From Flavobacterium sp. N502540 (GTDB lineage: Bacteria > Bacteroidota > Bacteroidia > Flavobacteriales > Flavobacteriaceae), in NCBI RefSeq assembly GCF_025947365.1, contig NZ_CP110012.1, positions 4,464,001 to 4,528,000 of the forward strand: a stretch of 64,000 bases of DNA. The letters are read 5' to 3'. The notes under the pieces were generated by a model. The model did not search any database. It was not told where the DNA came from and saw only the letters and a list, made by a program, of their open reading frames with translations. Positions 25,409-34,759 of the stretch are shown one piece after another. Within the stretch, counting starts at the first letter, position 1. The number at the start of each line of letters is the position of its first letter. The position numbers and the translations under genes are program-made.

Positions 25409-27481
25409 CTATTTCTTTACTTCCTCTGCCAACAAACGTTTTAGTTGGAACTGTTCCTCGGGGTTTAAATTAGTCAAAATTCTTTCAAACGAAGCACGCA
25501 AATCTGTATTTTTTAGCAAAAGACGGATCGTATCTCTCCCAAACTTCGAAAATTGCCACATGTGATGTGTTGTTGCGGAAACTAAGTTGGTCAAAACAGC
25601 ATCGTTTATTATCTTAAAAGCAACTAGCTTCTCAAGAGCGTTTTGCCTGGTTGTAGCTTCGTATTTTGTTGAAGAAAAAGCTATTAACTCTGAAATTAAA
25701 ACTTCTGAATTATTTGTATAATTAGGTGTTGAAAGTGCTAATGAAAGCCATAGTGTTCTTAAATTATAGTCGTTGAAACCAACCCAATTTTTTGATTTGT
25801 CCAAATATCGGGTACGGTGCTCGGGAAAGTTTCTCCACAACCAATACAAAGCAACTTCCTGTGTTTGATATGATTTGTCGTCAAGCAAACTTTCATATTC
25901 CACCCTGAAGTCTTCAGGGATTTTAGTCAAAGAAGCTGCAACTGCCTGCCGAACCTGAAGGTCATTAGTTTTCAGAGCTTGCAATAATAATGCTTTTTTT
26001 GATTCGTACTTTTCATTTTCTAATTGATTGACAATTGATTCTTTTACAGAATAGTAAATATCTGAATCTAAAGTTTTACTTAAAAATGATTCTTTCTCTG
26101 CTAAAGCTGTTTTTTTTAATTTATCAACTTCTAATCGAACCTGAATCGATTTGTTTTTACTCAATAAAGTATTGGCTGTTGCTGTGTCAAAAACAATTGA
26201 TTCCAGCCAGGTTTTCTGAAATTTATCCAAATCAAAGTCGGAGACCTTTTTTATTTCATCGAAGAAGTTTTGTGTATTTACCGTTTGATAAGCGTACTTT
26301 TTAAGATAACTCTTTATTGCTTTTTTGAATGCTTTATCACCAATAGATTCATGCAATACAAATAATGCCCAGGCACCTTTTTCATAAAAAGTTAAAGAGC
26401 TGGCTTTTGCATTTAATACCGGAATAGAATCGGTCCTGGAGGCAAATTTTATTTGTTGTGCGGTATCGTATAATTTGGAGTAGAAAAAATCATCACCATA
26501 AATTTCTCTTTCGGCCAGAGCTGCAAAATAAGTAGCAAAACCTTCCTGAAGCCAATGATGTGTACTACTTTCGGCTGTAATAAGGTCACCAAACCAATGA
26601 TGTGCTAATTCATGAGCGTCTACATTTGTATAATTTCGATCTTCAAAACCAATAGAATCCACGACATAACGGGTAGCAAAAAGTGTTGAAGTGGTGTTTT
26701 CCATACCGGCATATAAAAAATCACGTACCGGAATTTCGCGATAGACTTCCCATGGGTATTTAACTCCTATTTCTTTCTCCAAAAAATCAAAAATACGTTT
26801 GGAGTAACGGTACGTTGGTTCAAAACGATCTGCATCTTTGTTTTCCAGATAATACTCTAACGGGATTCTGGATTTTGCTTTCAGCTCTTTCTTATCATAC
26901 TTTCCGATTGCAAGCATTAGAAGATAAGAACTCATTGGTTTATCCATTTTATACTGCCAGTGTGTTTGATTGGCGTTTACTTTTTTACTTTCTAAAGTAC
27001 CATTCGAAATTACCTGATACGCGCTATCGTAGGTTACTTCTAAACTAAACACTACCTTTTCATTTACATCATCAAAACTTGGAAACCAATTGCTGGTATA
27101 CCTTCCCTGCCCTTGTGTCCAGATTTGTACTTCCGAGTTATCGATATTCACAAAATACAAAGCCTGTTTTGGCTTGGCACTGTACTGAAAAGTAAGATGA
27201 TTTTCTCCCTTTTGGAAATTACCAACAATCTTCAGTTCTTTATCTGTACTTATAAAAACAGCTTCTCTGTTATCTATCTGAACATTAGAAAATGCCATAT
27301 TTTTTGCATCAATCGTGATCGTATCAATCGGTTTCAGAATCTCAAATTGATAATCGACTGTACCTGAAATTGTTTTTTCGAGAGCATTTACAGTCAATTG
27401 TCCGGAAACGGTTTTAAAATCAACAAATTGTGTTTGCTGTGCAAAAGTAAAAGCGGTAAAAAATAAAAGAGTATATTTCAT
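25409..27481 (-). CDS. M1-family zinc aminopeptidase, secreted
   Basis: 690 residues. A short signal peptide (MKYTLLFFTAFTFAQ) is present. The substrate-recognition segment AGMENTTSTLF corresponds to the GxMEN exopeptidase motif. The zinc site is HELAHHWFGDL with the third ligand Glu in LQEGFATYF, 18 residues on. The C-terminal half is a helical ERAP-like repeat region. Probably a periplasmic or surface aminopeptidase that feeds on peptides. Confidence 0.92.
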   Translation of the reverse strand: MKYTLLFFTAFTFAQQTQFVDFKTVSGQLTVNALEKTISGTVDYQFEILKPIDTITIDAKNMAFSNVQIDNREAVFISTDKELKIVGNFQKGENHLTFQYSAKPKQALYFVNIDNSEVQIWTQGQGRYTSNWFPSFDDVNEKVVFSLEVTYDSAYQVISNGTLESKKVNANQTHWQYKMDKPMSSYLLMLAIGKYDKKELKAKSRIPLEYYLENKDADRFEPTYRYSKRIFDFLEKEIGVKYPWEVYREIPVRDFLYAGMENTTSTLFATRYVVDSIGFEDRNYTNVDAHELAHHWFGDLITAESSTHHWLQEGFATYFAALAEREIYGDDFFYSKLYDTAQQIKFASRTDSIPVLNAKASSLTFYEKGAWALFVLHESIGDKAFKKAIKSYLKKYAYQTVNTQNFFDEIKKVSDFDLDKFQKTWLESIVFDTATANTLLSKNKSIQVRLEVDKLKKTALAEKESFLSKTLDSDIYYSVKESIVNQLENEKYESKKALLLQALKTNDLQVRQAVAASLTKIPEDFRVEYESLLDDKSYQTQEVALYWLWRNFPEHRTRYLDKSKNWVGFNDYNLRTLWLSLALSTPNYTNNSEVLISELIAFSSTKYEATTRQNALEKLVAFKIINDAVLTNLVSATTHHMWQFSKFGRDTIRLLLKNTDLRASFERILTNLNPEEQFQLKRLLAEEVKK

Positions 27482-27506
27482 TGAACCAAAATTGAGGGCG
27501 AAATTC

Positions 27507-27514
27507 CAAAGTTA
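27507..27514 (-). promoter_or_regulatory. -7 box for the M1 aminopeptidase gene
   Basis: Reverse-strand TAACTTTG matches TAnnTTTG, with TTTG 16 bases further upstream, 25 bases before the ATG. Confidence 0.5.
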
Positions 27515-27575
27515 CAAAGGTTTGACAAACAAATCGAATGAAAGTTGTAAGTTTACCATACAAAATTACAACAGC

Positions 27576-28313
27576 ATGCCAATACCTAAAAAAGCTTTAT
27601 TTAACTGGAGCAGTGGAAAAGATTCTGCTCTTGCCCTACATAAAATTTTACAAAATCCTGATTTCAAAATTGAATGTTTATTGACAAGTGTTAATCAGCA
27701 ATACCAGCGAATTTCAATGCATGGTGTTCGTGTAGAATTGTTGGAAGCGCAAGCAAAAAGTCTCGGTTTACCTTTGAAAATCATGCAAATCCCGGAGATG
27801 CCCACGATGGAGACGTATGAAGGGGTGATGAATGAAACCTTAGCTGAATTAAAAAATCAGGGAATCACACATTCCATTTTTGGGGATATTTTTCTGGAAG
27901 ATCTACGGAAGTATCGCGAGACTCAATTGGCTAAAATAGGTTTTGAAGGGGTATTCCCTCTTTGGAAAATTCCGACTCAGGATTTAATACAAGAATTCAT
28001 TGCACTTGGATTTAAAACGATTGTGGTATGTGTAAACGAACGGTTTTTAGATAAAAGTTTTGTGGGAAGAATTATCGATCAGGATTTCATTAACGACTTA
28101 CCTCAAAACGTTGACGTTTGTGGTGAAAATGGTGAATTTCATACTTTTACATTTGATGGTCCGATTTTCTCAGAACCTGTTTCTTTTGAGATTGGTGAAA
28201 TCGTTTACCGCAAGTATGAAAAGCCTAAGACTCAGGAAACCTCAAATACTGCTTGTGATACCAATTCCAGTGATGCTTTTGATTATGGATTTTGGTATTG
28301 CGATTTGATTTAA
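27576..28313 (+). CDS. Dph6-related ATP pyrophosphatase (diphthine-ammonia ligase family)
   Basis: 245 residues from ATG 27576; an open frame continues upstream, but the product MPIPKKALFNWSSGKDSALALHK starts as the family does. The PP-loop SSGKDS is at residues 11-16, followed by the Dph6-family segment SMHGVRVELLEAQAKSLGLPL and FGDIFLEDLRKYRE. In eukaryotes Dph6 amidates diphthine; bacteria lack diphthamide, so the real substrate is unknown. Nine bases separate it from the next gene. Confidence 0.82.
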   Translation: MPIPKKALFNWSSGKDSALALHKILQNPDFKIECLLTSVNQQYQRISMHGVRVELLEAQAKSLGLPLKIMQIPEMPTMETYEGVMNETLAELKNQGITHSIFGDIFLEDLRKYRETQLAKIGFEGVFPLWKIPTQDLIQEFIALGFKTIVVCVNERFLDKSFVGRIIDQDFINDLPQNVDVCGENGEFHTFTFDGPIFSEPVSFEIGEIVYRKYEKPKTQETSNTACDTNSSDAFDYGFWYCDLI

Positions 28314-28322
28314 AACGAGAAT

Positions 28323-28826
28323 ATGTTCACGAAAGAAAATTCAGAAATAAAGAAAATTTTATCTTTTCTTACAGAAATTGGAATAGATATAATTGAGAAG
28401 GAATTGAATGATACTTTTCTGCCGGGTTTAGATTTAGGTCCGAATTGTGTTATTATTGATTATGATAAATTATTATATCCGGGTGATATTTTGCACGAAG
28501 CGGGGCATCTTGCCGTAACCACTTCTTCCGACAGAAAACTTGTTGGGACCGAAAAAATAGCCTCCAACTGGCCCACTGAAGCCGAAGAAATGGCTGCTAT
28601 ATTATGGTCTTTTGCCGCATGTTCTCATTTAGAATTACCACTCGAGCTGGTTTTTCATCCTAATGGTTATAAAAATGATGCTGAATGGCTAATCTCCAAT
28701 TTTACTTCAGGAAATTTTATTGGTCTGCCTTTTCTTGAGTGGATCGGTCTTACTTTAGGAAGTGATAGTGCCACTAAGGAAGGAAAACCCGCTTTTCCGA
28801 TGATGTTAAAATGGATGAGAGATTAG
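28323..28826 (+). CDS. HExxH-motif protein, possible zinc metallopeptidase
   Basis: 167 residues, no signal peptide. The segment GDILHEAGHLAV contains HEAGH, a classical zinc-binding motif, near residue 60. Acidic residues follow in WPTEAEEMAAILWSFAAC, and E93 or E94 might serve as third ligand. I do not recognise the family. It begins 9 bases after the Dph6-like gene and is almost certainly translated from the same message. Confidence 0.6.
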   Translation: MFTKENSEIKKILSFLTEIGIDIIEKELNDTFLPGLDLGPNCVIIDYDKLLYPGDILHEAGHLAVTTSSDRKLVGTEKIASNWPTEAEEMAAILWSFAACSHLELPLELVFHPNGYKNDAEWLISNFTSGNFIGLPFLEWIGLTLGSDSATKEGKPAFPMMLKWMRD

Positions 28827-29054
28827 TTTAGATAATGTGTCAATGTGTCAATGTGTCAATTAGATAATCAGATTGTTAGATTATAGAATTGTTTCATAGT
28901 GTAATTTACTTACCGGTAGGAAATTAAAACAATTAAAAAATATTTAAACTAATCAACTCTTCAATTATCAAATTACTACATTATCTAATTATCTAATTAT
29001 CTAATTATCTAATTATCTAATTATCTAATTGACACATTGACACATTCTCTAATT
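28826..29054. repeat. Facing 8-base-period repeats, including six perfect ATTATCTA units
   Basis: The left arm has three TGTGTCAA units (28837-28860), then TTAGATAA, TCAGATTG, TTAGATTA. The right arm has six perfect ATTATCTA copies (28980-29027), then two ATTGACAC (29028-29043). Read in reverse, the right arm matches the left arm word for word in order, so the RNA could form a stem of 50 or more bases. The right arm runs into the stop codon of the DUF1697 gene. Confidence 0.85.
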
Positions 29055-29591
29055 AACATACATGTTCAGCAAATTGGTAACGGTATTCCAGTTCCTGATC
29101 GTTGCTGTTACATTTAATTTTTTCTCAATATATTTCTGATCAAATCTGGTTTTACCTGCACCAACAGCATATTTAATAAAAATCCTGTTGCCGTCAATAT
29201 TGGCTTCATCCGGCTTAAACTGACTGATTTTAAGGTCATTTATATTTTCACTTTTTAATGCAATGGATACAAAAGCCACATAAAGCTTTTTGGTATCAAT
29301 ATCTTTTTCTTTTAAAAATGGATTGTTGGAAAAGCACAATTCCAGGTCTTCTTTAGTAATTACAATCACAGGAACTTCATGTCCAAAAACTTTAAAAATC
29401 TCCTGTTTGATCATAAAACCTACTTTTGAAGCACTTTCTTCTTCTGTATCCACAAATACATTTCCGGACTGCAGATAAGTGCGTACGTTTTGAAAGCCCA
29501 TGTTTTCAAGCATTGTCTTCAAAGCTTCCATTTTTATCATGTTGTGACCGGAAACGTTGATCCCGCGTAAAAGTGCTAAATGTGTAGTCAT
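29049..29591 (-). CDS. DUF1697 protein
   Basis: 180 residues, usual for DUF1697. The start MTTHLALLRGINVSGHNMIKM, then YLQSGNVFVDTE, and the C-terminal VGAGKTRFDQKYIEKKLNVTATIRNWNTV are the family signatures. Function unknown. A good -7 box precedes it, so it is probably a single-gene unit. Confidence 0.88.
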   Translation of the reverse strand: MTTHLALLRGINVSGHNMIKMEALKTMLENMGFQNVRTYLQSGNVFVDTEEESASKVGFMIKQEIFKVFGHEVPVIVITKEDLELCFSNNPFLKEKDIDTKKLYVAFVSIALKSENINDLKISQFKPDEANIDGNRIFIKYAVGAGKTRFDQKYIEKKLNVTATIRNWNTVTNLLNMYVN

Positions 29592-29607
29592 TTTTATAAA
29601 TTTTATT

Positions 29608-29615
29608 CAAAGATA
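29608..29615 (-). promoter_or_regulatory. -7 box for the DUF1697 gene
   Basis: Reverse-strand TATCTTTG, the same word as in the tRNA-Arg promoters, 16 bases before the ATG. Confidence 0.5.
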
Positions 29616-29654
29616 GAAATTTCGATTTTGTAGAGACCTTGAAGCCTCTGAGAA

Positions 29655-31430
29655 TTACTCGTCGTCTTCGCCAATTTCAATATCAAAACTGATTAAGAAA
29701 TCATTCAGTCGTTTTTTGTATTTCTTTTGAGCCTCGCTTACGATTTCTTCTGTTTCTTCATTGGTTTCTAAGGGATCAAGACTGAACTCCTTTTTAACCC
29801 ATTCCTGAAACTCTTCCTTGTTTTTATTCTCTTCATAATACTCTTCGTCTTTGTAAAAATAAGCCGAATCGAAATCAACTGAAATTTCAGTGTCTAAAGT
29901 GAGAAGATGAATTAATTTACTGGTGTTTTCGGCTACTATATGAATGCCTCCTTCATCGCCGAAAACGACTATTGGGCAATCGTTTAAATCCTCATTTATC
30001 AGCCAGTAAGCATACGAACTTCCGGAACCGTTTGCTCCTGCAAACTCGATAAAGCTATTGTAAAACGCTTCTTTTTCCGACCATGTTTTTATACCGGTCT
30101 TGTCTTCTGTAATCGTCAAACCAAAACATTCCGAATAAGTTTCTGGGTCATATTTTTGCTCAAACTCGTATAGCTTTACTAAATCTGCCGGCAAAGCATA
30201 CTTGCCAAACTGGACAGCAAATTCTTGCAATGAAAAACCATTATCGTATTCTTCATCCTCCTCCATTTCTTCATTTTCATTTTCCTCTTCCTCTTCAGCC
30301 TGTGAAGTCAGAAAATAAAAAGCTTCTATTACAGCACGTTTTACGCAATAAAACTCTATTCCGTTTGTTGCTTCATCATTCATCCATTGGTATTTCGGAT
30401 TTCCTTCTTCATCCAGATATTCGAGAATGAGTGTAATTTCTTCAGTTTCATGACACCATAAGCCACGCATTCTAATATTAAATCCGTTTCCAATTTCTTC
30501 TGAAAGCTGACTGTATTTCTTTCCTTCGTAATCAAAAGAAACAAACAAATGTGTGGTATTTTCAATATTGCTGTAAAGTCTTTCCTCTGTTTTGAATTTT
30601 TCCATCTCAGATGCAAACTCTACGGCTTCTTTAAACTGAGCGCGAAAATCAGTATACAAATACTGATCTGATTTGCTTTGATCGACAATTGAAAGTCCTT
30701 TTTTAAAGCAATCATCATAGTAATTATTACCCAGGATCTCCGTTCCATCATCTGAAAATTCAATAAAAGAATCATTTACGATATCACTCAATCGGTGTGT
30801 TGAAGGAAGATAATTTTCAATGGTTACGATTGACCCGTCAGTATCAGTCAGATTGCTGCAAATCAAAACATCAGGTCTGCCCACATTAACAATTGTCTGA
30901 ACATTGGTAAAACGTTCAAAATGCATCCACATATCATCACTGTAGATTAACCAGGCTGTAACATCACCTTTCACAAAAAGTTCTCCATGATTGTATTCTC
31001 CTAAAAGCGAATCGCATTTTAAGCCGCCGCCTAAATAATGTACACTTCCGAACAAGGTAATGTTTGTAGTGGTTGTTTCTCCTAAAACAATCAGAGCGGG
31101 TGAATTATCCGTATCAAAAGAACTAATAAGTTTTTTAACCGTTAGATTACCTTTGAAAATAAATCCGAGTATAAAAACATCCGGATTTTCATCTGTGCTG
31201 TAATCCATTTCAAAAGAATCGATTTCGACATCATTTTCCGCTAAAAGAAATATAGGATTGTCTTCGTAATCCGGAAAACGCCAGGTATCTTCAAAAATAT
31301 TGTATATTTTTTGGTTGTTAAAATCAGTAAGATCGCCAATAATAGTGTGTGCTTCATGTCGGTTAATCACCTTGAAAGCGACACCTGCAAAATTCATAGT
31401 TTCAAAAGGAATTTTTTCTTCGTTAGTCAT
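29655..31430 (-). CDS. Large acidic cytosolic protein with repetitive N-terminal half and SMI1/SUKH-like C-terminal half
   Basis: 591 residues, no signal peptide. Residues 1-250 have short beta-strand repeats (GNLTVKKL, GETTTTNITLFGSVHYLG, KCDSLLGEYNHGELFVKGDV) that suggest a beta-helix. Then comes an acidic linker with EEEEENENEEMEEDEEY near 390. Residues 410-520 (LVKLYEFEQKYDP, ANGSGSSYAYWLIN, VVFGDEGGIHIVAEN) resemble the SMI1/KNR4 (SUKH) fold found in many immunity proteins. Function unknown; no toxin is adjacent. The family assignment is by eye only. Confidence 0.55.
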   Translation of the reverse strand: MTNEEKIPFETMNFAGVAFKVINRHEAHTIIGDLTDFNNQKIYNIFEDTWRFPDYEDNPIFLLAENDVEIDSFEMDYSTDENPDVFILGFIFKGNLTVKKLISSFDTDNSPALIVLGETTTTNITLFGSVHYLGGGLKCDSLLGEYNHGELFVKGDVTAWLIYSDDMWMHFERFTNVQTIVNVGRPDVLICSNLTDTDGSIVTIENYLPSTHRLSDIVNDSFIEFSDDGTEILGNNYYDDCFKKGLSIVDQSKSDQYLYTDFRAQFKEAVEFASEMEKFKTEERLYSNIENTTHLFVSFDYEGKKYSQLSEEIGNGFNIRMRGLWCHETEEITLILEYLDEEGNPKYQWMNDEATNGIEFYCVKRAVIEAFYFLTSQAEEEEENENEEMEEDEEYDNGFSLQEFAVQFGKYALPADLVKLYEFEQKYDPETYSECFGLTITEDKTGIKTWSEKEAFYNSFIEFAGANGSGSSYAYWLINEDLNDCPIVVFGDEGGIHIVAENTSKLIHLLTLDTEISVDFDSAYFYKDEEYYEENKNKEEFQEWVKKEFSLDPLETNEETEEIVSEAQKKYKKRLNDFLISFDIEIGEDDE

Positions 31431-31461
31431 TTTATAGGATTTTGGTCTAAAAAGATCTGAA

Positions 31462-31469
31462 CAAATCTA
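31462..31469 (-). promoter_or_regulatory. -7 box for the SMI1/SUKH-like gene
   Basis: Reverse-strand TAGATTTG matches TAnnTTTG, 31 bases before the ATG at 31430. Confidence 0.35.
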
Positions 31470-31538
31470 CTCAATATCTTTATTTATTAAAATAGCCAAT
31501 GAATTATTTCAGACTTTCAAATTTCCTAATTAAAATCT

Positions 31539-31680
31539 ATCTTCGCAATTATGAAAGCGATTCGAAGATAGGAAATAGAACAAAGAGTCAAGATTTTAGA
31601 TTTTACTTTAAAATCTTGACTCTTTGTTCTCTGCTCTTTATTCTTTGCTCTATACTCTAAAAATCTAAAATCTACAATTA
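31539..31680. repeat. Perfect 22-base inverted repeat and 7-base-period TCTTTGT-type run before recG
   Basis: Arms at 31577-31598 and 31609-31630 are perfectly complementary (AGAACAAAGAGTCAAG...). The run continues as heptads TCTTTGT, TCTCTGC, TCTTTAT, TCTTTGC, TCTATAC. A smaller inverted repeat (TATCTTCG/CGAAGATA) lies at 31539-31570. It fills the divergent gap upstream of recG. Confidence 0.8.
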
Positions 31681-31685
31681 CCAAA

Positions 31686-33794
31686 ATGTCCAACAATCTC
31701 CTTGAAACCCCCATTGAATACCTAAAAGGCGTTGGCCCCAGTCGTGGGCAGCTGCTTCGAAAGGAACTTGGAATTCATAAATATGGAGATTTGGTTAATT
31801 TTTTTCCGAACAGATATATAGACCGAACGCGTTACTATAAAATTAACGAACTTCAGAATACAGGTTCTGAGGTGCAAATTATTGGAAAAATAGTCAACAT
31901 TAAAACCGTCGAATTTGCAAAGAATAAAAAGCGGCTGGTCGCTACTTTTGTAGACGATACGGGGCAAATGGATCTAAACTGGTTTCAGGGGCATAAATGG
32001 ATTCGCGAAAGTCTGAAACTGAATGAGGTTTGTGTTATTTTTGGAAAATGTTCTCTGTACGGAAGTCAATTTAGTATGGCACATCCGGAAATTGAATTGT
32101 GGAGCGAACATGAAAGAAGTCTTCGTTCGGCCATGCAGCCCGTTTATCCTTCAACGGAAACACTGGCTAATAAAGGGATTTCAAACCGTACCATTAACAA
32201 ACTAATGGAGCAGCTGTTTCTGGAAACTCAGGCTTTATTTACCGAAACTTTTCCAGCTTATCTAATCGAAGAATTAAGGCTTATTTCTAAAAGAGCCGCT
32301 TTGTTCAATATTCACTTTCCCAAAAGCACTGATGCTTTGGCGAAAGCGCAATACCGACTCAAATTCGAGGAATTGTTTTTTATACAACTTCAATTAATCA
32401 CTAAAAACCTTATCCGAAAGCATAAAATAAAAGGACATCCTTTTACCATGGTAGGAACGTTTTTTAATGAATTTTATCAGAATCATTTACCGTTTAGCCT
32501 CACAAATGCTCAAAAAAGAGTAATCAAAGAGATTCGTTCCGATATGGGAAGCAATGCCCAGATGAACCGATTGCTACAGGGAGATGTGGGGTCCGGAAAG
32601 ACAATTGTAGCTTTTATGAGTATGCTTTTGGCGATAGACAATGGTTTTCAGGCGTGCTTAATGGCTCCTACAGAAATCCTTGCCAATCAGCATTTTATTG
32701 GATTATCTGAATTGGCTAAAACGCTAAATATAAATATAAAACTCTTAACAGGTTCAAGTAAAACTGCAGCACGAAAAATAATTCACGAAGAACTGGAAAA
32801 CGGAAGTTTGCAAATCTTAATTGGCACACATGCGCTACTAGAGGACAAGGTGAAATTTCAGAATCTGGGACTTGCTGTAATTGACGAACAGCATCGTTTT
32901 GGCGTAGAACAGCGTTCGAAATTGTGGAAGAAAAACGAAATTCCTCCCCACGTTTTGGTTATGACCGCTACCCCTATTCCGAGAACTTTGGCTATGAGTT
33001 TATATGGGGACTTAGACATTTCTGTAATTGACGAATTACCTCCCGGACGAAAACCGATTCAAACGGTTCATCGATACGACAGCAATCGTTTGAAAGTCTG
33101 GAAATTTCTACGTGATGAAATCGCTTTGGGAAGACAGATTTATATTGTTTATCCGTTGATTCAGGAATCGGAAAAAATGGATTTTAAAGATCTAATGGAC
33201 GGTTACGAGAGTATTTCCCGTGATTTTCCATTACCTCAATACGCTATCTCTATTCTGCACGGCAAAATGAAACCTGCTGATAAAGATGCTGAGATGAAAC
33301 GTTTTTCTGAAGGTAAAACCAATATCATGGTAGCAACCACCGTAATTGAGGTTGGTGTTAACGTTCCTAATGCCAGTGTAATGATTATTGAAAGCGCAGA
33401 ACGTTTTGGCCTGTCACAACTGCATCAGCTGCGTGGACGTGTAGGACGTGGAGCTGAACAGAGTTATTGTATTCTGATGACGAGTTTTAAACTAAGCTCG
33501 GACAGTAAAACACGAATGGAAACAATGGTTCAGACCAACGATGGTTTTGAAATCGCCGAAGTAGATCTTAAACTGCGTGGCCCGGGTGATTTGATGGGAA
33601 CACAACAAAGCGGCGTTCTGAATCTTCAAATTGCCGATATTGTTCGCGATAGGGATATCCTGGGTCTGGCCCGTAATTATGCCATGAAAATCCTAAAAGA
33701 AGACGGACCGCTGCAAAAACCGGAACACGCCATACTAAAGGCTGTTTTTATTGAACTGACCAAGAAGAAAAACATTTGGAATTATATTAGTTAA
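31686..33794 (+). CDS. recG: ATP-dependent DNA helicase RecG
   Basis: 702 residues. The N-terminal wedge/OB domain (VQIIGKIVNIKTVEFAKNK) is followed by a helicase core: LLQGDVGSGKT (Walker A), MAPTEILANQH, VIDEQHRFGVEQR (DExx box), MTATPIPRTLAMS, VATTVIEVGVNVPNA and QLRGRVGRG. The C-terminal TRG-type loop is in GPGDLMGTQQSG. RecG remodels stalled forks and Holliday junctions. Confidence 0.96.
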   Translation: MSNNLLETPIEYLKGVGPSRGQLLRKELGIHKYGDLVNFFPNRYIDRTRYYKINELQNTGSEVQIIGKIVNIKTVEFAKNKKRLVATFVDDTGQMDLNWFQGHKWIRESLKLNEVCVIFGKCSLYGSQFSMAHPEIELWSEHERSLRSAMQPVYPSTETLANKGISNRTINKLMEQLFLETQALFTETFPAYLIEELRLISKRAALFNIHFPKSTDALAKAQYRLKFEELFFIQLQLITKNLIRKHKIKGHPFTMVGTFFNEFYQNHLPFSLTNAQKRVIKEIRSDMGSNAQMNRLLQGDVGSGKTIVAFMSMLLAIDNGFQACLMAPTEILANQHFIGLSELAKTLNINIKLLTGSSKTAARKIIHEELENGSLQILIGTHALLEDKVKFQNLGLAVIDEQHRFGVEQRSKLWKKNEIPPHVLVMTATPIPRTLAMSLYGDLDISVIDELPPGRKPIQTVHRYDSNRLKVWKFLRDEIALGRQIYIVYPLIQESEKMDFKDLMDGYESISRDFPLPQYAISILHGKMKPADKDAEMKRFSEGKTNIMVATTVIEVGVNVPNASVMIIESAERFGLSQLHQLRGRVGRGAEQSYCILMTSFKLSSDSKTRMETMVQTNDGFEIAEVDLKLRGPGDLMGTQQSGVLNLQIADIVRDRDILGLARNYAMKILKEDGPLQKPEHAILKAVFIELTKKKNIWNYIS

Positions 33795-33836
33795 GGTTCT
33801 GAGTTGCTAAGATTCTAAGGTACTGAGATTCTAAGA
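33794..33836. repeat. 8-base-period CTAAG repeat after recG
   Basis: Five consecutive 8-base words, GTTCTGAG, TTGCTAAG, ATTCTAAG, GTACTGAG, ATTCTAAG, start at the recG stop codon. Same word family as at 22634-22860. No complete second arm is seen. Confidence 0.75.
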
Positions 33837-33869
33837 TTGGGATCGTTACCGACATTATAAACAAGAACA

Positions 33870-33899
33870 CTACGGTCACCCTGAGCTAAGTCGAAGGCT
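33870..33899. repeat. REP-like element (CACCCTGAG...GTCGAAGG)
   Basis: The core TCACCCTGAGCTAAGTCGAA matches the short element I recall as common between genes in Bacteroidota. Assignment by resemblance. Confidence 0.5.
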
Positions 33900-33922
33900 T
33901 ATGGCAATGTATAGAAAAAAAA

Positions 33923-34036
33923 TATACTTCATTGTGGTAAAGACCAAGCTCTCAACTACTGATGTTTTTGGTGATTTGAATTCGTTGGGGGACAAATTCT
34001 TCTAAGTTGAGTGCTTATCTATTACAATGAAGTATA
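33923..34036. repeat. Long imperfect inverted repeat between converging recG and PAS genes
   Basis: The outer arms TATACTTCATTGT (33923-33935) and its complement (34024-34036) are perfect. Weaker pairing continues inward through CTCTCAACT and AGTTGAG, enclosing about 45 unpaired bases. It may serve as a bidirectional RNA 3' end. Confidence 0.7.
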
Positions 34037-34054
34037 TGTAGCCTAGTGAATATT

Positions 34055-34657
34055 CTATTTTTTAGGAGCGGCTTTCTTTTCAAACAGACCACTAAAAAGT
34101 CCTTTACTTATTTTATTCTTGTCGTCTTTTCCGGTAGCAATCAAATGATCGATATACTCCATGTACGTTTTTTTGCGTTCTTCTAAAAAGCCAATCAAAT
34201 AATCTTCGGCAGCACCCATTCCGCTTACTTCTTCAATATGCAGCAGTTTTTTATACAGAGGGTCAATAAACTTGGTAATGATTTCCTCGGGTACTGATTT
34301 TCGGGTTCCAAAGTAACCAACAATTTCACCATCACCATCTGCAATAATTTTAAAATCGGTTACCACCCAATAGAATCGTCCCGTTTTAGACATATTTTTG
34401 ATAATGACATGGATATTCTGGCTTGATTTAATACTATCCCATAGAAATTTAAAAATTACTTTCGGCATATCCGGATGACGGACAATATTATGAGCGTGAC
34501 CGATTAATTCATGCTCATCATATCCCGAAACATCAATAAATGCCTCATTTGCATATAAAATGGTTCCTTTTGTATCTGTTTTACTTAATAATACTTTTGT
34601 TTTGTTCCAGTCGACTTCTCTGTCGGATGGAGTCGGGCGGGTAATTCTGTTGTCCAT
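34055..34657 (-). CDS. PAS-domain protein (Aer-like PAS)
   Basis: 200 residues. Residues 20-130 are a PAS domain of the aerotaxis type: TDTKGTILYANEAFIDVSGY, ELIGHAHNIVRHPDMP, and FYWVVTDFKIIADGDGEIVG. The remaining 70 residues are helical and basic (LFEKKAAPKK at the end). There is no kinase, methyl-accepting or output domain, so it would have to signal through a partner. It is the last gene after the pseudo-kinase-like membrane protein, 102 bases downstream. Confidence 0.8.
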   Translation of the reverse strand: MDNRITRPTPSDREVDWNKTKVLLSKTDTKGTILYANEAFIDVSGYDEHELIGHAHNIVRHPDMPKVIFKFLWDSIKSSQNIHVIIKNMSKTGRFYWVVTDFKIIADGDGEIVGYFGTRKSVPEEIITKFIDPLYKKLLHIEEVSGMGAAEDYLIGFLEERKKTYMEYIDHLIATGKDDKNKISKGLFSGLFEKKAAPKK

Positions 34658-34759
34658 AAATCCTGTATTTAAAATTAATAAGCAATACCATTTTTTATCT
34701 TAGGCCTGTATTTTAAAATCATTAAATAACTGATTTAGAATACACTACGAGTAATTATC

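Noticed and set aside
28980..29043. Perfect 8-base tandem units as a possible CRISPR array
   Set aside because: Units are 8 bases with no spacers, and there are no cas genes; they belong to a facing-arm repeat.
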